Below, one piece after another: positions 8,459 to 17,643 of a stretch of DNA of 64,000 nt; positions within the stretch are counted from its first letter, which is position 1, and the number at the start of each line of letters is the position of its first letter. A model generated the notes under the pieces. The model did no database searches and was not told where the DNA came from. It saw nothing but the letters and a program-made list of their open reading frames with translations. The translations under genes and the position numbers were made by a program. Origin of the DNA: Poriferisodalis sp965203655 (GTDB taxonomy: Bacteria > Actinomycetota > Acidimicrobiia > Acidimicrobiales > Poriferisodalaceae); contig NZ_CBDBDD010000008.1 of the NCBI RefSeq assembly GCF_965203655.1, positions 1 through 64,000 on the forward strand. Reading direction: 5' to 3'.

Positions 8459-9768
8459 ATGAGTTCAATATCTGCCCAGGAGTACGTGCCGCGCCTGGCA
8501 GACGCCAAGCTCCGAGACACCCTGCAATTCTCGCCTGCGGTGGTGATCGAGGGTCCGCGGGGGTGCGGAAAGACCACGACCGGGAACCAGGCGGCGGCGT
8601 CATTCCTGGCCGTGGATGAGATCGAGCTGGCCGATGCGTCGCGTGCCGCACTGCGCAGCCTGCTGGACCGTCCGGCCCCGCTGTTGGTAGACGAATGGCA
8701 GATCGCTCCCGCCATCTGGAATGCGGTGCGGCGGGAGTGCGATCGGCGCGGCAGCGCTCCGGGCCAGTTCATTCTGACCGGCTCGTCGACACTGCCCGAC
8801 AATCCGATTCGCCACTCGGGTGCGGGCCGGCTCGCGCCGATTCGTCTGAGGACGTTCTCCTCGTTCGAGACAGGCATGTCGAATGGAGCCGTGTCTTTGG
8901 GTGCCCTGCTGAGAGGCGACGCCGTGGATGCTGTCGCGGAGGAGTCTCTGTCTCGCCTGGAGTTGTGCGAGGCGATCTGCCGGGGTGGTTGGCCTGCGAC
9001 GTTGAAGATGCCGCTCTCGGGGCGCTGCGCTATGTCGACTCGTATGTGGACGCGATGTGCGGCATCGACATCCGGCGCAGTGCAGATGCGCCCCCGTACA
9101 CGAGCACCGAGACCGCTCGGCGCGTGTTGCGGTCACTGGCTCGAAATCTGGGCACCGTCGCCTCGGCGAGTGCGCTGGCTCGTGACACCGCGGAAGGCGA
9201 ACCGCGACCTCCTTTGGACCGCAAGACGCTTCCCGCGTACTTGCAGGCCTTCGAAGACGTCTATCTGCGGGAAGACTGCCAGCCTTGGGGCTTCCAGCCC
9301 GCCTCGAAGCAGGCAATGCGAGTGACGCCCAAGCGCTTCTTGGCAGACCCATCCGTCGCGACCTCGGTGCTCAGGGTCGGTCCCCGGCGGCTAGCGGAAG
9401 AACCCGAGTACTTGGGCGGAGCCTTCGAGTCGCTGGTCATGCGAGACCTGCGGGCCTATGCCGACGCGAACGATGCCGAGGTTCGGTACTACGCAGAGAG
9501 CGGATTCGAGGTCGACGCGGTAGTGGAAGACCGCGACGGCAGGTGGACAGCAGTGGAGGTCAAGCTGAGTTGCAACGACGTGTCGCTCGACAAGGCGAAG
9601 CGAGCGTTGAAGCTGCTCGCCCAGCGAACGCGGGACGCGGGCAAGCGACCGCCCTCCAAACTGGTTGCAGTGTTCGGAGTAGGCGCCCCGGGCAGTCACA
9701 CGGGCCTGCGAGTGGCGCGTGAGGATGACGGCGTCGCCGTCGTTCCCGTGGCGGCACTCGGTCCCTGA
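8459..9768 (+). pseudogene. AAA_14/DUF4143 ATPase, frameshifted
   Basis: P-loop ATPase with a C-terminal DUF4143 domain. The first frame carries Walker A GPRGCGKTT and Walker B-like LLVDEWQ, then FILTGSS and GGWPAT. At about 9018-9030 the reading frame must change, and the rest (ALRYVDSYVDAM, FLADPSVATSVL, FESLVMRDLRAYA, WTAVEVKLS) continues in another frame to 9768. Adding one G to the GGGG run in that region would rejoin the two frames. The gene is therefore either a recent pseudogene or carries a sequencing error. An intact paralogue lies at 46954-48282. ATG 8459 is taken as start, and an upstream TTG at 8414 is possible. Function of the family is not established. Confidence 0.75.
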
Positions 9769-9782
9769 GCAACTGCGGCGAG

Positions 9783-9827
9783 CTATCCCGCCGCGGCAGC
9801 GAGCCCCTTGAGTCTCACTGCTGGCAG
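9783..9827 (-). pseudogene. Remnant of the 3' end of a retropepsin-like protease gene
   Basis: The minus strand reads LPAVRLKGLAAAAG then stop, matching the LSAVRLKALAAH end of the protease at 7812. The DNA from 9795 to 9827 matches 7818-7850 at 29 of 33 bases. The copy stops three bases before the stop codon of the LLM gene. It is too short to encode a protein. It and the intact 3' end flank the ATPase gene as direct repeats. Confidence 0.5.
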
Positions 9828-9830
9828 GTC

Positions 9831-10760
9831 TCAGGTGCCGGCGAGCCGGGCCACCACCGGGGCCATCGCATCGACCTCGGGGTCGTGCACGATGATGTAG
9901 CTGGCGCCGTAGGTCTCGCGATGGTGGTGCAACTGCTCGCAGATGTCGTCGACCGTGCCGGCCAGTACCAAGGGCACCTCGCGGGCCTCGTCCAGCGTCA
10001 GCCCGAAGCCGGGAGCGAACTGCTCCAGGATGCTGTCAGCGTCCTCGGTCACCAGCGCCATGAACGTGTTGAGCTGGATCTCGATGTCGGCGAAGCGGTC
10101 GCCGGCGGCATCGGCGATCCACTGGCGGCGCTCTGCGAACTTGGCCGCCACCGAGCTGCGGGCGGCATCGGGCCCCACGGTGCCCGACCGCAGATTGGGG
10201 TTGAGGCTGATGATGTCGGCCAGGCGGGCAGCCTCACTCAGCACCCGCTTGCCGCCGCCGCCGATGATGACCGGCGGGCCGCCGGGAGAGTGGGGGAGCG
10301 GGCGGCCGACCATGCCGGAGATCTGGTAGTGCTCGCCGTCGTAGTCGAAGGGTTCGCCCCGCCACAGCCCCTTGATGACCTCCAACGCCTCGATCATGCG
10401 ATCGATGCGCACACCCGGGCGGTCCAGCGGGATGCCCGATTGCTCGTAGTCGTCGGTCAGCCAGCCGGCGCCGATGCCGAACTCGGTGCGGCCCTCCGCG
10501 AGCAGGTCGAGCGTGGCGAAGTCCTTCGCCAGCACCGCGGGGTGGCGATAGTCGGCAGCGAACACCAGCGTCCCCACCCGCAACGTCGTGGTGATCTCCG
10601 CCGCAACAGCGGGATGCACGATGGGCGACCAGCTGTCCCAGAAATGGTCGTGGCAGAACAGCGACGAATAGCCCAAGTCCTCAACCTTGCGCGCCATCTC
10701 GCGGAACGCCGCAGGACTCTCCGGCTTGCCGTACTGGACGCCGAATCTGAACGGATGCAC
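9831..10760 (-). CDS. LLM-class F420-dependent oxidoreductase
   Basis: Luciferase-like monooxygenase-fold protein of 309 residues, expected to use coenzyme F420 (family-level inference), substrate unknown. Visible family features are FGVQYGKPES at the N-terminus, FCHDHFWDSW, TLVFAADYRHPAVLAKDFATLD, a GIGAGWLTDDYEQSGIPLD segment, and the glycine-rich PPVIIGGGGKRVL near 175. It lies downstream of, and on the same strand as, the TRAP transporter genes after a 127-bp gap, so co-transcription is possible but not certain. Confidence 0.85.
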   Translation of the reverse strand: MHPFRFGVQYGKPESPAAFREMARKVEDLGYSSLFCHDHFWDSWSPIVHPAVAAEITTTLRVGTLVFAADYRHPAVLAKDFATLDLLAEGRTEFGIGAGWLTDDYEQSGIPLDRPGVRIDRMIEALEVIKGLWRGEPFDYDGEHYQISGMVGRPLPHSPGGPPVIIGGGGKRVLSEAARLADIISLNPNLRSGTVGPDAARSSVAAKFAERRQWIADAAGDRFADIEIQLNTFMALVTEDADSILEQFAPGFGLTLDEAREVPLVLAGTVDDICEQLHHHRETYGASYIIVHDPEVDAMAPVVARLAGT

Positions 10761-10887
10761 GGCGGCAGGCTACGCGCTGCCGATCCGCCCCCGACGACGG
10801 CCGCGCGTCAACAGCGCGAAGCCGCGATGCTGGGTGCTGGCCGCCGGTGCCGGGCGCTGGCGTCGGCCACCAGTGCCGGTCCGGGCG

Positions 10888-12117
10888 CTAGATCTGAGTC
10901 TGCTGGTGCAGGAAGGAACGCTCCGCCAGGCCGTGCCACTCGGCGATGCCGTCACGGAACTCCCGCCACGGTGCCAAGATGGCAGCGAAGCGAGCGTCGT
11001 CCGCCGCCACGCCGTCCAGCACGTTCTCGGTCTCTTCCTTGAACGCTGCCATCAGCTCGGCCGGGAACTCGCGAATACTGGCGAATTCCTTGACGCGCTG
11101 GAGGTCGGCCTGGTTGCGCACGTCGTAGTCGGCGATCGTGTTGATGTTCGCCGATGCCGCCGCAATTTCGATGGCTGCCTGGTACTCCTCCGGAAGGTCG
11201 TTCCACAGCGACAGCGGGAACTGCACCTCTACTGCCGTGCCCGGCTCCCACCAGCCTGGGTGGTAGTAGAACAGCTCGCCGGCGAACTGGTCCAAGCCCA
11301 GGATCAGGTCGTCGGTGGGTCCCACGAACTCGGCGCCGTCGATCGCGCCCTGCTGGATGGCGGGCAGGATCTCGCCGCCCGCCAAGGTGACCTGCTCGCC
11401 GCCGAGGCTCTCGAGGACACGCCCCGCAAGGCCGGGGATGCGCATCTTCAGGCCCTGCAGGTCGCTGACCGAATTGAGCTCCTTGGTGAACCAGCCGCCC
11501 ATCTGGCAGCCCGTGCCGCCGGCCGGGAAGGCAATGACGCCATGCTCTTCGGCGTAGAACTCGTTGAGCATGTCGAGGCCGCCGCCCTTGTACAGCCAGG
11601 CGTTCTGCTGTCGTTGCGTCAGCCCGAACGGGACGGCGGTGCCGAACTGCTGCACGGGGCTGAGGCCCACGTAGTAGTACGACGCCGTGTGGCCGGCCTG
11701 CACGCCCACGTCACGCACGGTGGGCAGCACTTCGAGGCCGCCCACGATCTCGCCGGCCGGTCGAGGATTGATCTTGAACCTGCCGCCGGTGAGCCGGCTC
11801 ACTTGCTCGGCGAAGAAGTTGGCCGAGCCGAACAGGGTCACCAGCGCTGCCGGCCAGCTTGTGGCCATTTCCCACTCGATCTCGGGACCGTCCTGGGTGA
11901 GCGCCACCGATGTGGCCGGCGCGTCGGTGGCGGCGGGACCTTCGGTCGTCGCTGCTGTGTCTCCGTCGTCGGAGGTGCAGGCGTTGAGCACCGTGGCGGC
12001 CGCTGCGAATCCTGCTACGCCGAGACCGGCCTTGAGGAACGATCGCCGGTCAAAGCCGGCGTCTTCGATGACTTCATCGAGGGCAGTCTCCGGACTGGCC
12101 TCGTCGTGCATGGTCAT
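10888..12117 (-). CDS. TRAP transporter substrate-binding lipoprotein, DctP family
   Basis: Periplasmic-type solute receptor of a TRAP uptake system, 409 residues. The N-terminus carries a twin-arginine motif (DRRSFLKAGLGV) and a lipobox-like LNAC, so the protein is probably Tat-exported and lipid-anchored. The DctP fold is supported by WEMATSWPA, GRFKINPRPAGEIVGG, LQGLKMRIPGLAGRVLESLG, FVGPTDD and FYYHPGWWEPG, a set typical of receptors for 2-oxo or aromatic carboxylates. The start at 12117 is chosen for the GGGGAGG eight bases upstream. It follows the permease genes in the order Q-M-P. Confidence 0.92.
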   Translation of the reverse strand: MTMHDEASPETALDEVIEDAGFDRRSFLKAGLGVAGFAAAATVLNACTSDDGDTAATTEGPAATDAPATSVALTQDGPEIEWEMATSWPAALVTLFGSANFFAEQVSRLTGGRFKINPRPAGEIVGGLEVLPTVRDVGVQAGHTASYYYVGLSPVQQFGTAVPFGLTQRQQNAWLYKGGGLDMLNEFYAEEHGVIAFPAGGTGCQMGGWFTKELNSVSDLQGLKMRIPGLAGRVLESLGGEQVTLAGGEILPAIQQGAIDGAEFVGPTDDLILGLDQFAGELFYYHPGWWEPGTAVEVQFPLSLWNDLPEEYQAAIEIAAASANINTIADYDVRNQADLQRVKEFASIREFPAELMAAFKEETENVLDGVAADDARFAAILAPWREFRDGIAEWHGLAERSFLHQQTQI

Positions 12118-12239
12118 AGGTAGTGCCTCCCCGCGGGCGCGCAAGCCGCGCCTACACGTGGCGCGAAATTAGCACGCGTCGAAACCACGCCTGACGGGCT
12201 GACGCAGCCGGATGCAGAGAACTGATGACTTGGCTGCAG

Positions 12240-13808
12240 CTAACTGAACAATTCGAGCGACGTGTACACGATGCCTGGGAATACGCCGAGGATGACCAGC
12301 GCGATCGACTGGAGCCCCATGAACGGGATGGCGCCCTTGTGGATGTCGGCGGTGCGCACTTCTGGCGGTGCCACGCTTTGGAGGTAGAACAGCGAAAAAC
12401 CCACCGGCGGCGAGATGAACGCCATGTTCAGGTTCACCGCCATCATCACGGCGAACCAGATCTTCTCGTCTTGGGTGAAGCCCAGAATTTCCATGGCCGG
12501 AACGAAGATGGGCACCACGATGAACGTGATCTCGAGGAATTCCAGATTGATGCCCAGCAGGAACACGGCGATCATCGCGACGATGACGAAGCCCAGCTTG
12601 CCGCCGCCGATGGAGGTCAGCCATTCGGAGGTCTGATCGGAGCCGCCGAGCTGGAAGAACATGGCACTGAAGAAGGTGGAGCTGAACAGCAGCGTCATGA
12701 CCAGCACCACCACGCTGGCGGTGGACTTGCCCGCCTGCATTGCAGCCGAACGGCTGAGCCGCCACTGGGGCGTGATGTGGGTGGCGCCCTCGCGCATGAG
12801 CAGGCGGTCGAAGAGCCAGTTCAAGCCCGTGAGGGCAAGTGCTCCGAACACGCCGACAGCGCCCGACTCCGACGGCGTGGCGATCCCTTGGAAGATCGAC
12901 ACGAGCACACCCAGGATGAGCACCACGATCGGCACGATCGCGATGAGCACCTCGCACGCCAGCATGCGGGTGAACGCCATGATCGCGAAGCTCACGACCA
13001 GCACCAGCACTGCGACGATCAGGGCCGTGCGCAGGTCCCTCAGCAGCATCACGCACCCGACCATGAAGCCCAGCAGCGCAGCGATCAGCAGCTTGGTCTG
13101 GATCGACGGGTTGCCTTCCAGCTTGCGTTCCTCGACTGGCATGGCCGGGCCCATGTTGGGCTTCCACCACGACACGGCCAGCACGTAGGCCACGTACAGG
13201 CCGCTGAGCATCAGGCCGGGCAGCAGCGCGCCGGCGAACAGGCCCAGGATGCCCACGCCCATCTGCTGTGCCAGCAGGATCAGCACGATGCTGGGCGGCA
13301 GCAGCTGCGCGAGCGTTCCTGAGGCGGTGATGGCACCCGTCGAGAGCTTGTTGTCGTAGCCGAGCCGCACCATCGCCGGCAGCGACAGCAGGCCCATCAC
13401 GATGACAGTCGCGGCCACGACGCCGGTCGCAGCGGCCAGCAACGTGCCCACCAGCACCACCGCAGCGGCCACTCCGCCGCGCAGCGCGCCCATCAGCATG
13501 CCGACGGCGTTCAGCAGCCGCTCTGCCATGCCGGATCGCTCCAGGATGGCGCCCATCAGCACGAACAGCGGCACCGCCAGCAGCACCGGGTCGCTGATGT
13601 TCACGAACCAGCGCGCCGGCAGCGTGTTCAGCGTGGCGGTGTTGAACGAGCCGGTGATATCGCCGATGAATGCGAACGCCAAAGCCGTCGCGGCGAACGA
13701 GAAGGCGACGTTGTAGCCGGTGAGGATCATCGCCATGAAGACGATGAACATCGTCAGCGCCAAAAAGACGCCCGTGTCCATGCCGAATATGGCCAGAAGA
13801 TCGGTCAT
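12240..13808 (-). CDS. TRAP transporter large permease, DctM family
   Basis: Integral membrane subunit of 522 residues with many hydrophobic helices, which carries solute across the membrane using an ion gradient. LFVLMGAILERSGMAERLLNAVG, the glycine-rich GALRGGVAAAVVLVGTLLAAATGVVAATV and LPPSIVLILLAQQMGVGILGLFAGALLPG segments are diagnostic of the DctM family. A long charged and hydrophobic middle (about 240-350) makes it larger than the usual 430 residues, as in the long subclass. Seven bases separate it from the small-permease stop. Confidence 0.92.
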   Translation of the reverse strand: MTDLLAIFGMDTGVFLALTMFIVFMAMILTGYNVAFSFAATALAFAFIGDITGSFNTATLNTLPARWFVNISDPVLLAVPLFVLMGAILERSGMAERLLNAVGMLMGALRGGVAAAVVLVGTLLAAATGVVAATVIVMGLLSLPAMVRLGYDNKLSTGAITASGTLAQLLPPSIVLILLAQQMGVGILGLFAGALLPGLMLSGLYVAYVLAVSWWKPNMGPAMPVEERKLEGNPSIQTKLLIAALLGFMVGCVMLLRDLRTALIVAVLVLVVSFAIMAFTRMLACEVLIAIVPIVVLILGVLVSIFQGIATPSESGAVGVFGALALTGLNWLFDRLLMREGATHITPQWRLSRSAAMQAGKSTASVVVLVMTLLFSSTFFSAMFFQLGGSDQTSEWLTSIGGGKLGFVIVAMIAVFLLGINLEFLEITFIVVPIFVPAMEILGFTQDEKIWFAVMMAVNLNMAFISPPVGFSLFYLQSVAPPEVRTADIHKGAIPFMGLQSIALVILGVFPGIVYTSLELFS

Positions 13809-13815
13809 GGAGCGG

Positions 13816-14640
13816 CTATTCGACCCGAAGCGGCGACTCGTGCTCGACCAAGTCGCCCTTCTCGTCGTCGCCGATCATCACGAAGCCGGTCTTGATCATC
13901 TCCGCAAGGATCTGCAGGCCGAACAGGATGAACGCGATGAGAATCATCACCTTGATCGGCCCCACCGGGAGGCTGCCCGCGTCGACGCCCTGCTCCCAGC
14001 TCTCCCAGACGCGCCAGCTGCTCGGCCACTCGCCGTTGTGCCGGCGGCCCAGTGAGGTGGCCGCGTAGCCCCGGAGGATCCGGATGGCCATGATGATGAA
14101 CGGCAGCAGCAGGGCCGAGTGAATGATGAAATCGAGCCAGGCCTTGCGCTTGGCGCTGAAGTTGGCCCACCAGAAGTCGATGCGCGGGTTCACGCCGTCG
14201 CGCACGCCGAAGTTGATGGCGAGCAGGAACATGAGCGCGAACGACTGCCACGCCAGGCTGGTGGTCTCGCCGAAGAGGATGTCGGTCTCGACGAGGTCGT
14301 TGCCGTAGCGGGTGATCACGTTGAACAGCTGGAGCAGGAAGACCACCCACGCCAGGATCCACGCCGCGGTCAGGCTGAACGTGGCGATCGACTCCACGCC
14401 GCGGCGGAGGCGATCCAGCCCGTCGTGCCAGAGGCCCATTGCGAGCGCGCCCGCGAGCACCAGCCAGTTCCACCACACCAGGTTGCCGATCCAGTACTCG
14501 GTGTCCCAGAGCAGCCGGGCGATGATTCCGAAGAGGATCGTGGCACCCGCCAGCCAGCCGATCGGATGCAGGCGCGCCCACCATGGCAGCTCCATCGCCA
14601 CCGCTGGTGCTTGGGGAGCGGGCGTGGCAGTGTCGGTCAC
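13816..14640 (-). CDS. TRAP transporter small permease, DctQ family
   Basis: Membrane subunit of 274 residues, partner of the large permease. Hydrophobic segments include LAGATILFGIIARLL, LVWWNWLVLAGALAMGL, ILAWVVFLLQLFNV, FALMFLLAINFG and FIIHSALLLPFIIMAIRIL, with DctQ-like ITRYGNDLVETD and FWWANFSAKRKAWLDF. It is the first gene of the Q-M-P operon. Divergent to the thioesterase gene, with 83 bp between starts for both promoters. Confidence 0.88.
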   Translation of the reverse strand: MTDTATPAPQAPAVAMELPWWARLHPIGWLAGATILFGIIARLLWDTEYWIGNLVWWNWLVLAGALAMGLWHDGLDRLRRGVESIATFSLTAAWILAWVVFLLQLFNVITRYGNDLVETDILFGETTSLAWQSFALMFLLAINFGVRDGVNPRIDFWWANFSAKRKAWLDFIIHSALLLPFIIMAIRILRGYAATSLGRRHNGEWPSSWRVWESWEQGVDAGSLPVGPIKVMILIAFILFGLQILAEMIKTGFVMIGDDEKGDLVEHESPLRVE

Positions 14641-14723
14641 GTCGCCCCCTTCCCCTCTGACTCGCCGGTACCGCTCGAATGCGGAAACAGGCGATCCAAC
14701 ATCCTGCCACCTAGCTTGTCGCC

Positions 14724-15656
14724 GTGGCGAACATCGGACCCGAGCCCAATAGCGCGAACTCTCATTCCGCCAATCCCACGCGTCCGGGCGTGATGCCGCC
14801 GGCGCTCTTCGTTCTGGAGAGGGGTGCTGTGCGCGCGACCGAGCTGACGCGCGGACCGTGGGCGCATCAGGTGATGCATGGCGGTGCCATTGGCGGTTTG
14901 CTGGGCTGGGCGGTCGAGCGCGAGCAGCAGCGCCTCGGCATCTCGCAGGTATGCAGCCGGTTGACGGTGGAGATCCTCTCGGGCATGCCGATGGCGACCT
15001 ATGAGATCACTGCGACCACCACCAAGGGCGGCAAGCGGACGGCGCTCGTTGACGCCGAAGTGCGAGAGGCGCCCGGCGGCGGGGGAAGCGGGCGCTTGGT
15101 GGCGCGGGCAACCTCGCAATGGCTGACCCCCACTGCGCCGCCGGGCGACGAACCTACCGGTGACGGGCAGTCGCTGCCGCCGATCCCGGCCGAGCGCGCC
15201 GACCCAGGAGCCAATCCCGACATCGACTACCCGCGTCCCGGTTTCAACGCCGATGCCGTGGATTTTCGCTTCGTCGGGGGCTCGACGGAGGAGCCGGGCC
15301 CCGGCCGCACGTGGCTGCGGTTGGACCATCCGTTCATGGCTGGCGAGGAGACGTCACCGCTGGTGCGGGTTGCGACCTTGGCCGATCTCGGCGCGGCTGT
15401 GGGGTGGGACTTCTCGCCGTCCGGCGGTGCCTACATCAACACCGACGTAACGCTGCAGCTGCTGCGCGTGCCAGCGGGAAAGTGGTTCTACTTCGACGCG
15501 GCCACGGTGGTGGCACCCCAGGGGCTGGCGGGAACGCACACGGCTATCTGCGATCGGCACGGCCTGCTCGGCTGGGTGTTGCAGAGCCAGGTCGAGGCCC
15601 CCGCCGAGATCGGCTTCCCAGGCGGCATGGCCGCTGCACGTGTCGCCGGTCGCTGA
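14724..15656 (+). CDS. Thioesterase family protein, double hotdog (TesB-like)
   Basis: Predicted acyl-CoA thioesterase of 310 residues. The N-terminal hotdog has RGPWAHQVMHGGAIGGLLGWAVE (active-site helix) and ending strands LVDAEVRE and LVARATSQW. The C-terminal hotdog has LVRVATLADLGAAVGWDF, YINTDVTLQLLRVPAG and the final GLLGWVLQSQVEA. GTG start after a short leader. Substrate chain length cannot be told from sequence. Confidence 0.8.
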   Translation: MANIGPEPNSANSHSANPTRPGVMPPALFVLERGAVRATELTRGPWAHQVMHGGAIGGLLGWAVEREQQRLGISQVCSRLTVEILSGMPMATYEITATTTKGGKRTALVDAEVREAPGGGGSGRLVARATSQWLTPTAPPGDEPTGDGQSLPPIPAERADPGANPDIDYPRPGFNADAVDFRFVGGSTEEPGPGRTWLRLDHPFMAGEETSPLVRVATLADLGAAVGWDFSPSGGAYINTDVTLQLLRVPAGKWFYFDAATVVAPQGLAGTHTAICDRHGLLGWVLQSQVEAPAEIGFPGGMAAARVAGR

Positions 15657-15791
15657 CCGCGACCGGCGACGTTGTAGCTGTTCTAGAAGGCGCCGGTTCC
15701 GATCAGCGCCAACATCACAAATGTCATGGGCACATTGTGACTGAGCAAAGACGCGTTGTGATCGCGGGCACGAGAGGAATCAGATCGCCGG

Positions 15792-16637
15792 TTACCCGGC
15801 GACTTCGGCCAGCAGGTCGTCGATGACGTGCGCCATCTGGCTGTAGTCGGGCCGCTTCATTACGAAGGCGTCGGCGCCGAGATCGTATGCCCTGGCACGG
15901 TCCTCGGCCGCTTCCTCGGTCGTCAGCGCGACCATCATCACCTTGTCGAACTCGGTGGCACCCCGGATCTCGGCGAGCAGGTCGAAACCGCTCACCACCG
16001 GCAGCTTCAGGTCGAACAGCACAAGATCGACTTCGGAGGAACCCACCGTGCGCAGGAACGAGAGTGCATTGGCACCGTCGTGCGCCACACGTACCTGGTT
16101 GCGCGTGCCGGCCTCGGCCAAAGCCAAGGTGAGCACGTCGACGTCATGGGAGTTCTCCTCGGCTAGCAGCACGTGGACGGTGTCGTCAGGGGCGTGCAGC
16201 ACCGGAGGCTCGAAGCCGCCCACGCGGTCAACGGCTTGCGACTCGGCAGTGATGTGCTCGACCGGCACGCCGAAGCGCCGTTGCAGTCGGTGCGGCAGGT
16301 CCAGGTGGAGCCAGCGGCTCGCGCCCGCGGGCAACGTGCTCAGGATGATCAGATCGGGATTCAGCCGGTCGATCGCGAGGTTGACCGCTACGACAGGATG
16401 CGCGGGCCCGACTTCGCCGGTGACCCTGGCGCCGATGTCATCGAGTGAGTCGAAGGCTTGGCTGAGCCGGCGGCGCGCACCCGCAAGCGCCCGCGCAGGA
16501 TCGGGCCCATTCGCGCCGGTCGCGGGAACGACGATGTGAAAGCGGGTCTCGGGGTCGACCGCCAAGATGTGCTCGACCCGTTCGTGCAGATGGCTTCCGA
16601 CGAGGGTCTGGTTGGCCACGATCAAGACGTGTCGCAT
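15792..16637 (-). CDS. USP-like domain fused to a CheY-type receiver domain
   Basis: Protein of 281 residues. Residues 1-130 resemble an alpha/beta nucleotide-binding (universal-stress-like) domain: MRHVLIVANQTLVG, FHIVVPATGANGPDP, DLIILSTLPAG. Residues about 150-280 form a receiver domain with VHVLLAEENSHD, the phospho-acceptor Asp in VLFDLKLPVVSGFDLL, the Thr switch in MMVALTTEE, and the Lys in VMKRPD. The acidic pair normally DD is EE here. No output domain follows, so signalling would be by protein contact. AGGAGGT lies six bases upstream of the ATG. No histidine kinase is nearby. Confidence 0.8.
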   Translation of the reverse strand: MRHVLIVANQTLVGSHLHERVEHILAVDPETRFHIVVPATGANGPDPARALAGARRRLSQAFDSLDDIGARVTGEVGPAHPVVAVNLAIDRLNPDLIILSTLPAGASRWLHLDLPHRLQRRFGVPVEHITAESQAVDRVGGFEPPVLHAPDDTVHVLLAEENSHDVDVLTLALAEAGTRNQVRVAHDGANALSFLRTVGSSEVDLVLFDLKLPVVSGFDLLAEIRGATEFDKVMMVALTTEEAAEDRARAYDLGADAFVMKRPDYSQMAHVIDDLLAEVAG

Positions 16638-16687
16638 GCCGGCACCTCCTCTGTGGGCGGTCTGTGCAAGCGAACTTAGACGCGACC

Positions 16688-16760
16688 TTATGACGCTTCG
16701 CGCACGGCACCCGCGTCGATCAGCCCGATGATCTCATCATCGGACAGGCCCAGCGCGCGC
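16688..16760 (-). pseudogene. C-terminal remnant of a CaiB/BaiF CoA-transferase gene
   Basis: The minus strand reads RALGLSDDEI, then GLIDAGAVREAS and TAA. This is the standard tail of class III CoA-transferases (compare GLSDDEIDDLVANRTV in the intact gene at 18346). Nothing upstream in this frame continues the gene. The GIY-YIG gene instead runs into the fragment and stops inside it at 16737. The rest of the transferase gene was replaced or deleted. Confidence 0.6.
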
Positions 16761-17360
16761 GATCGGGTCGGTGCGAACTGGTCCCTGAACGTTCAGCGGC
16801 TTCTTGAGTCCCGCTATCTCAATGCGTTCTCGTTCGTATGCCTCGCCCTCGGTCAGGTCAGTCGCAACGATGACTAGTTCGTACTCGACGCCTTGAGCGA
16901 CCAGTTCGCTGATACGCGCTGAGCCACCCTTCAAGCGCTCGTCGCCGGATGTGTGTTCGGCTTCGCGGGCCCATGCCGATCGCTGGGTGATGCCTGCGTA
17001 CTGCTGGCCGTTGTCGAAGTCGAACCTATACACAGTCCAGCGTCGACTCGGTGGTTGCGGAGTGTCAGTGCACCGTTCCAGCGCTCGGTAGTCGATTTCG
17101 CGCTGCCGCATTTCGTCGAACAGCGGTCTCAAGTCGTGAAGGTGGGTGCCGCGGCTACGTCGGCTCCAGTATCTCTTGCGAGCGCTCGTGTACAGTCGCC
17201 AGAGCCTCGCTGCCTCGGTGCAGGCCTCGCAGGGTTCCTCGTCACGCTTCAGATGGCGCTGGAACGCCGCATAGGTCCCGCACGGCCGGAGCTTCCTACC
17301 GCCAACATCGACTCGGGAACGTTCGCCCCCATCCGATAGCGAGTAACCCCTCGTGGTCAT
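16737..17360 (-). CDS. GIY-YIG-like nuclease with an N-terminal Cys/His domain
   Basis: Protein of 207 residues. An N-terminal putative zinc-binding module has CGTYAAFQRHLKRDEEPCEAC at about 27-47 (C-H-C-C spacing), seen in small actinobacterial and phage DNA-associated proteins. The C-terminal part fits a GIY-YIG fold: VYRFDFDNGQQYAGIT near 115, an Arg in SAWAREAEHTS, and later YERERIEIAGLKKPLN. AGGGAG lies eight bases upstream of the ATG. The last residues read into the CoA-transferase remnant, so the native C-terminus may have been lost. The family call is by motif only. Confidence 0.55.
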   Translation of the reverse strand: MTTRGYSLSDGGERSRVDVGGRKLRPCGTYAAFQRHLKRDEEPCEACTEAARLWRLYTSARKRYWSRRSRGTHLHDLRPLFDEMRQREIDYRALERCTDTPQPPSRRWTVYRFDFDNGQQYAGITQRSAWAREAEHTSGDERLKGGSARISELVAQGVEYELVIVATDLTEGEAYERERIEIAGLKKPLNVQGPVRTDPIARAGPVR

Positions 17361-17643
17361 CGGCTCGCTCCCTAGAGCCTGCGCCTGCGCTGCTCGCCGT
17401 GGCCACAGTCACGACAACCGCCGAGCCATCGCCCGCCACGATCGCGCCGACGCCGGTACTTCGCACTGCTCTGGCGCCGCTGACCGTACCGGAATCGTGA
17501 GCAAGTGTCGGAGGTGGGTCCGTCGAGATGGTCTCCCAACTCTGAGGCCAATCGGTGATGCTGCGCAGCTCGAAAATCAGCATCGAGATGGCTGGCGAAG
17601 CTGCTAGAAGCCGGCATTGGCAGTGTCGTGAAGGGGTCGCATT

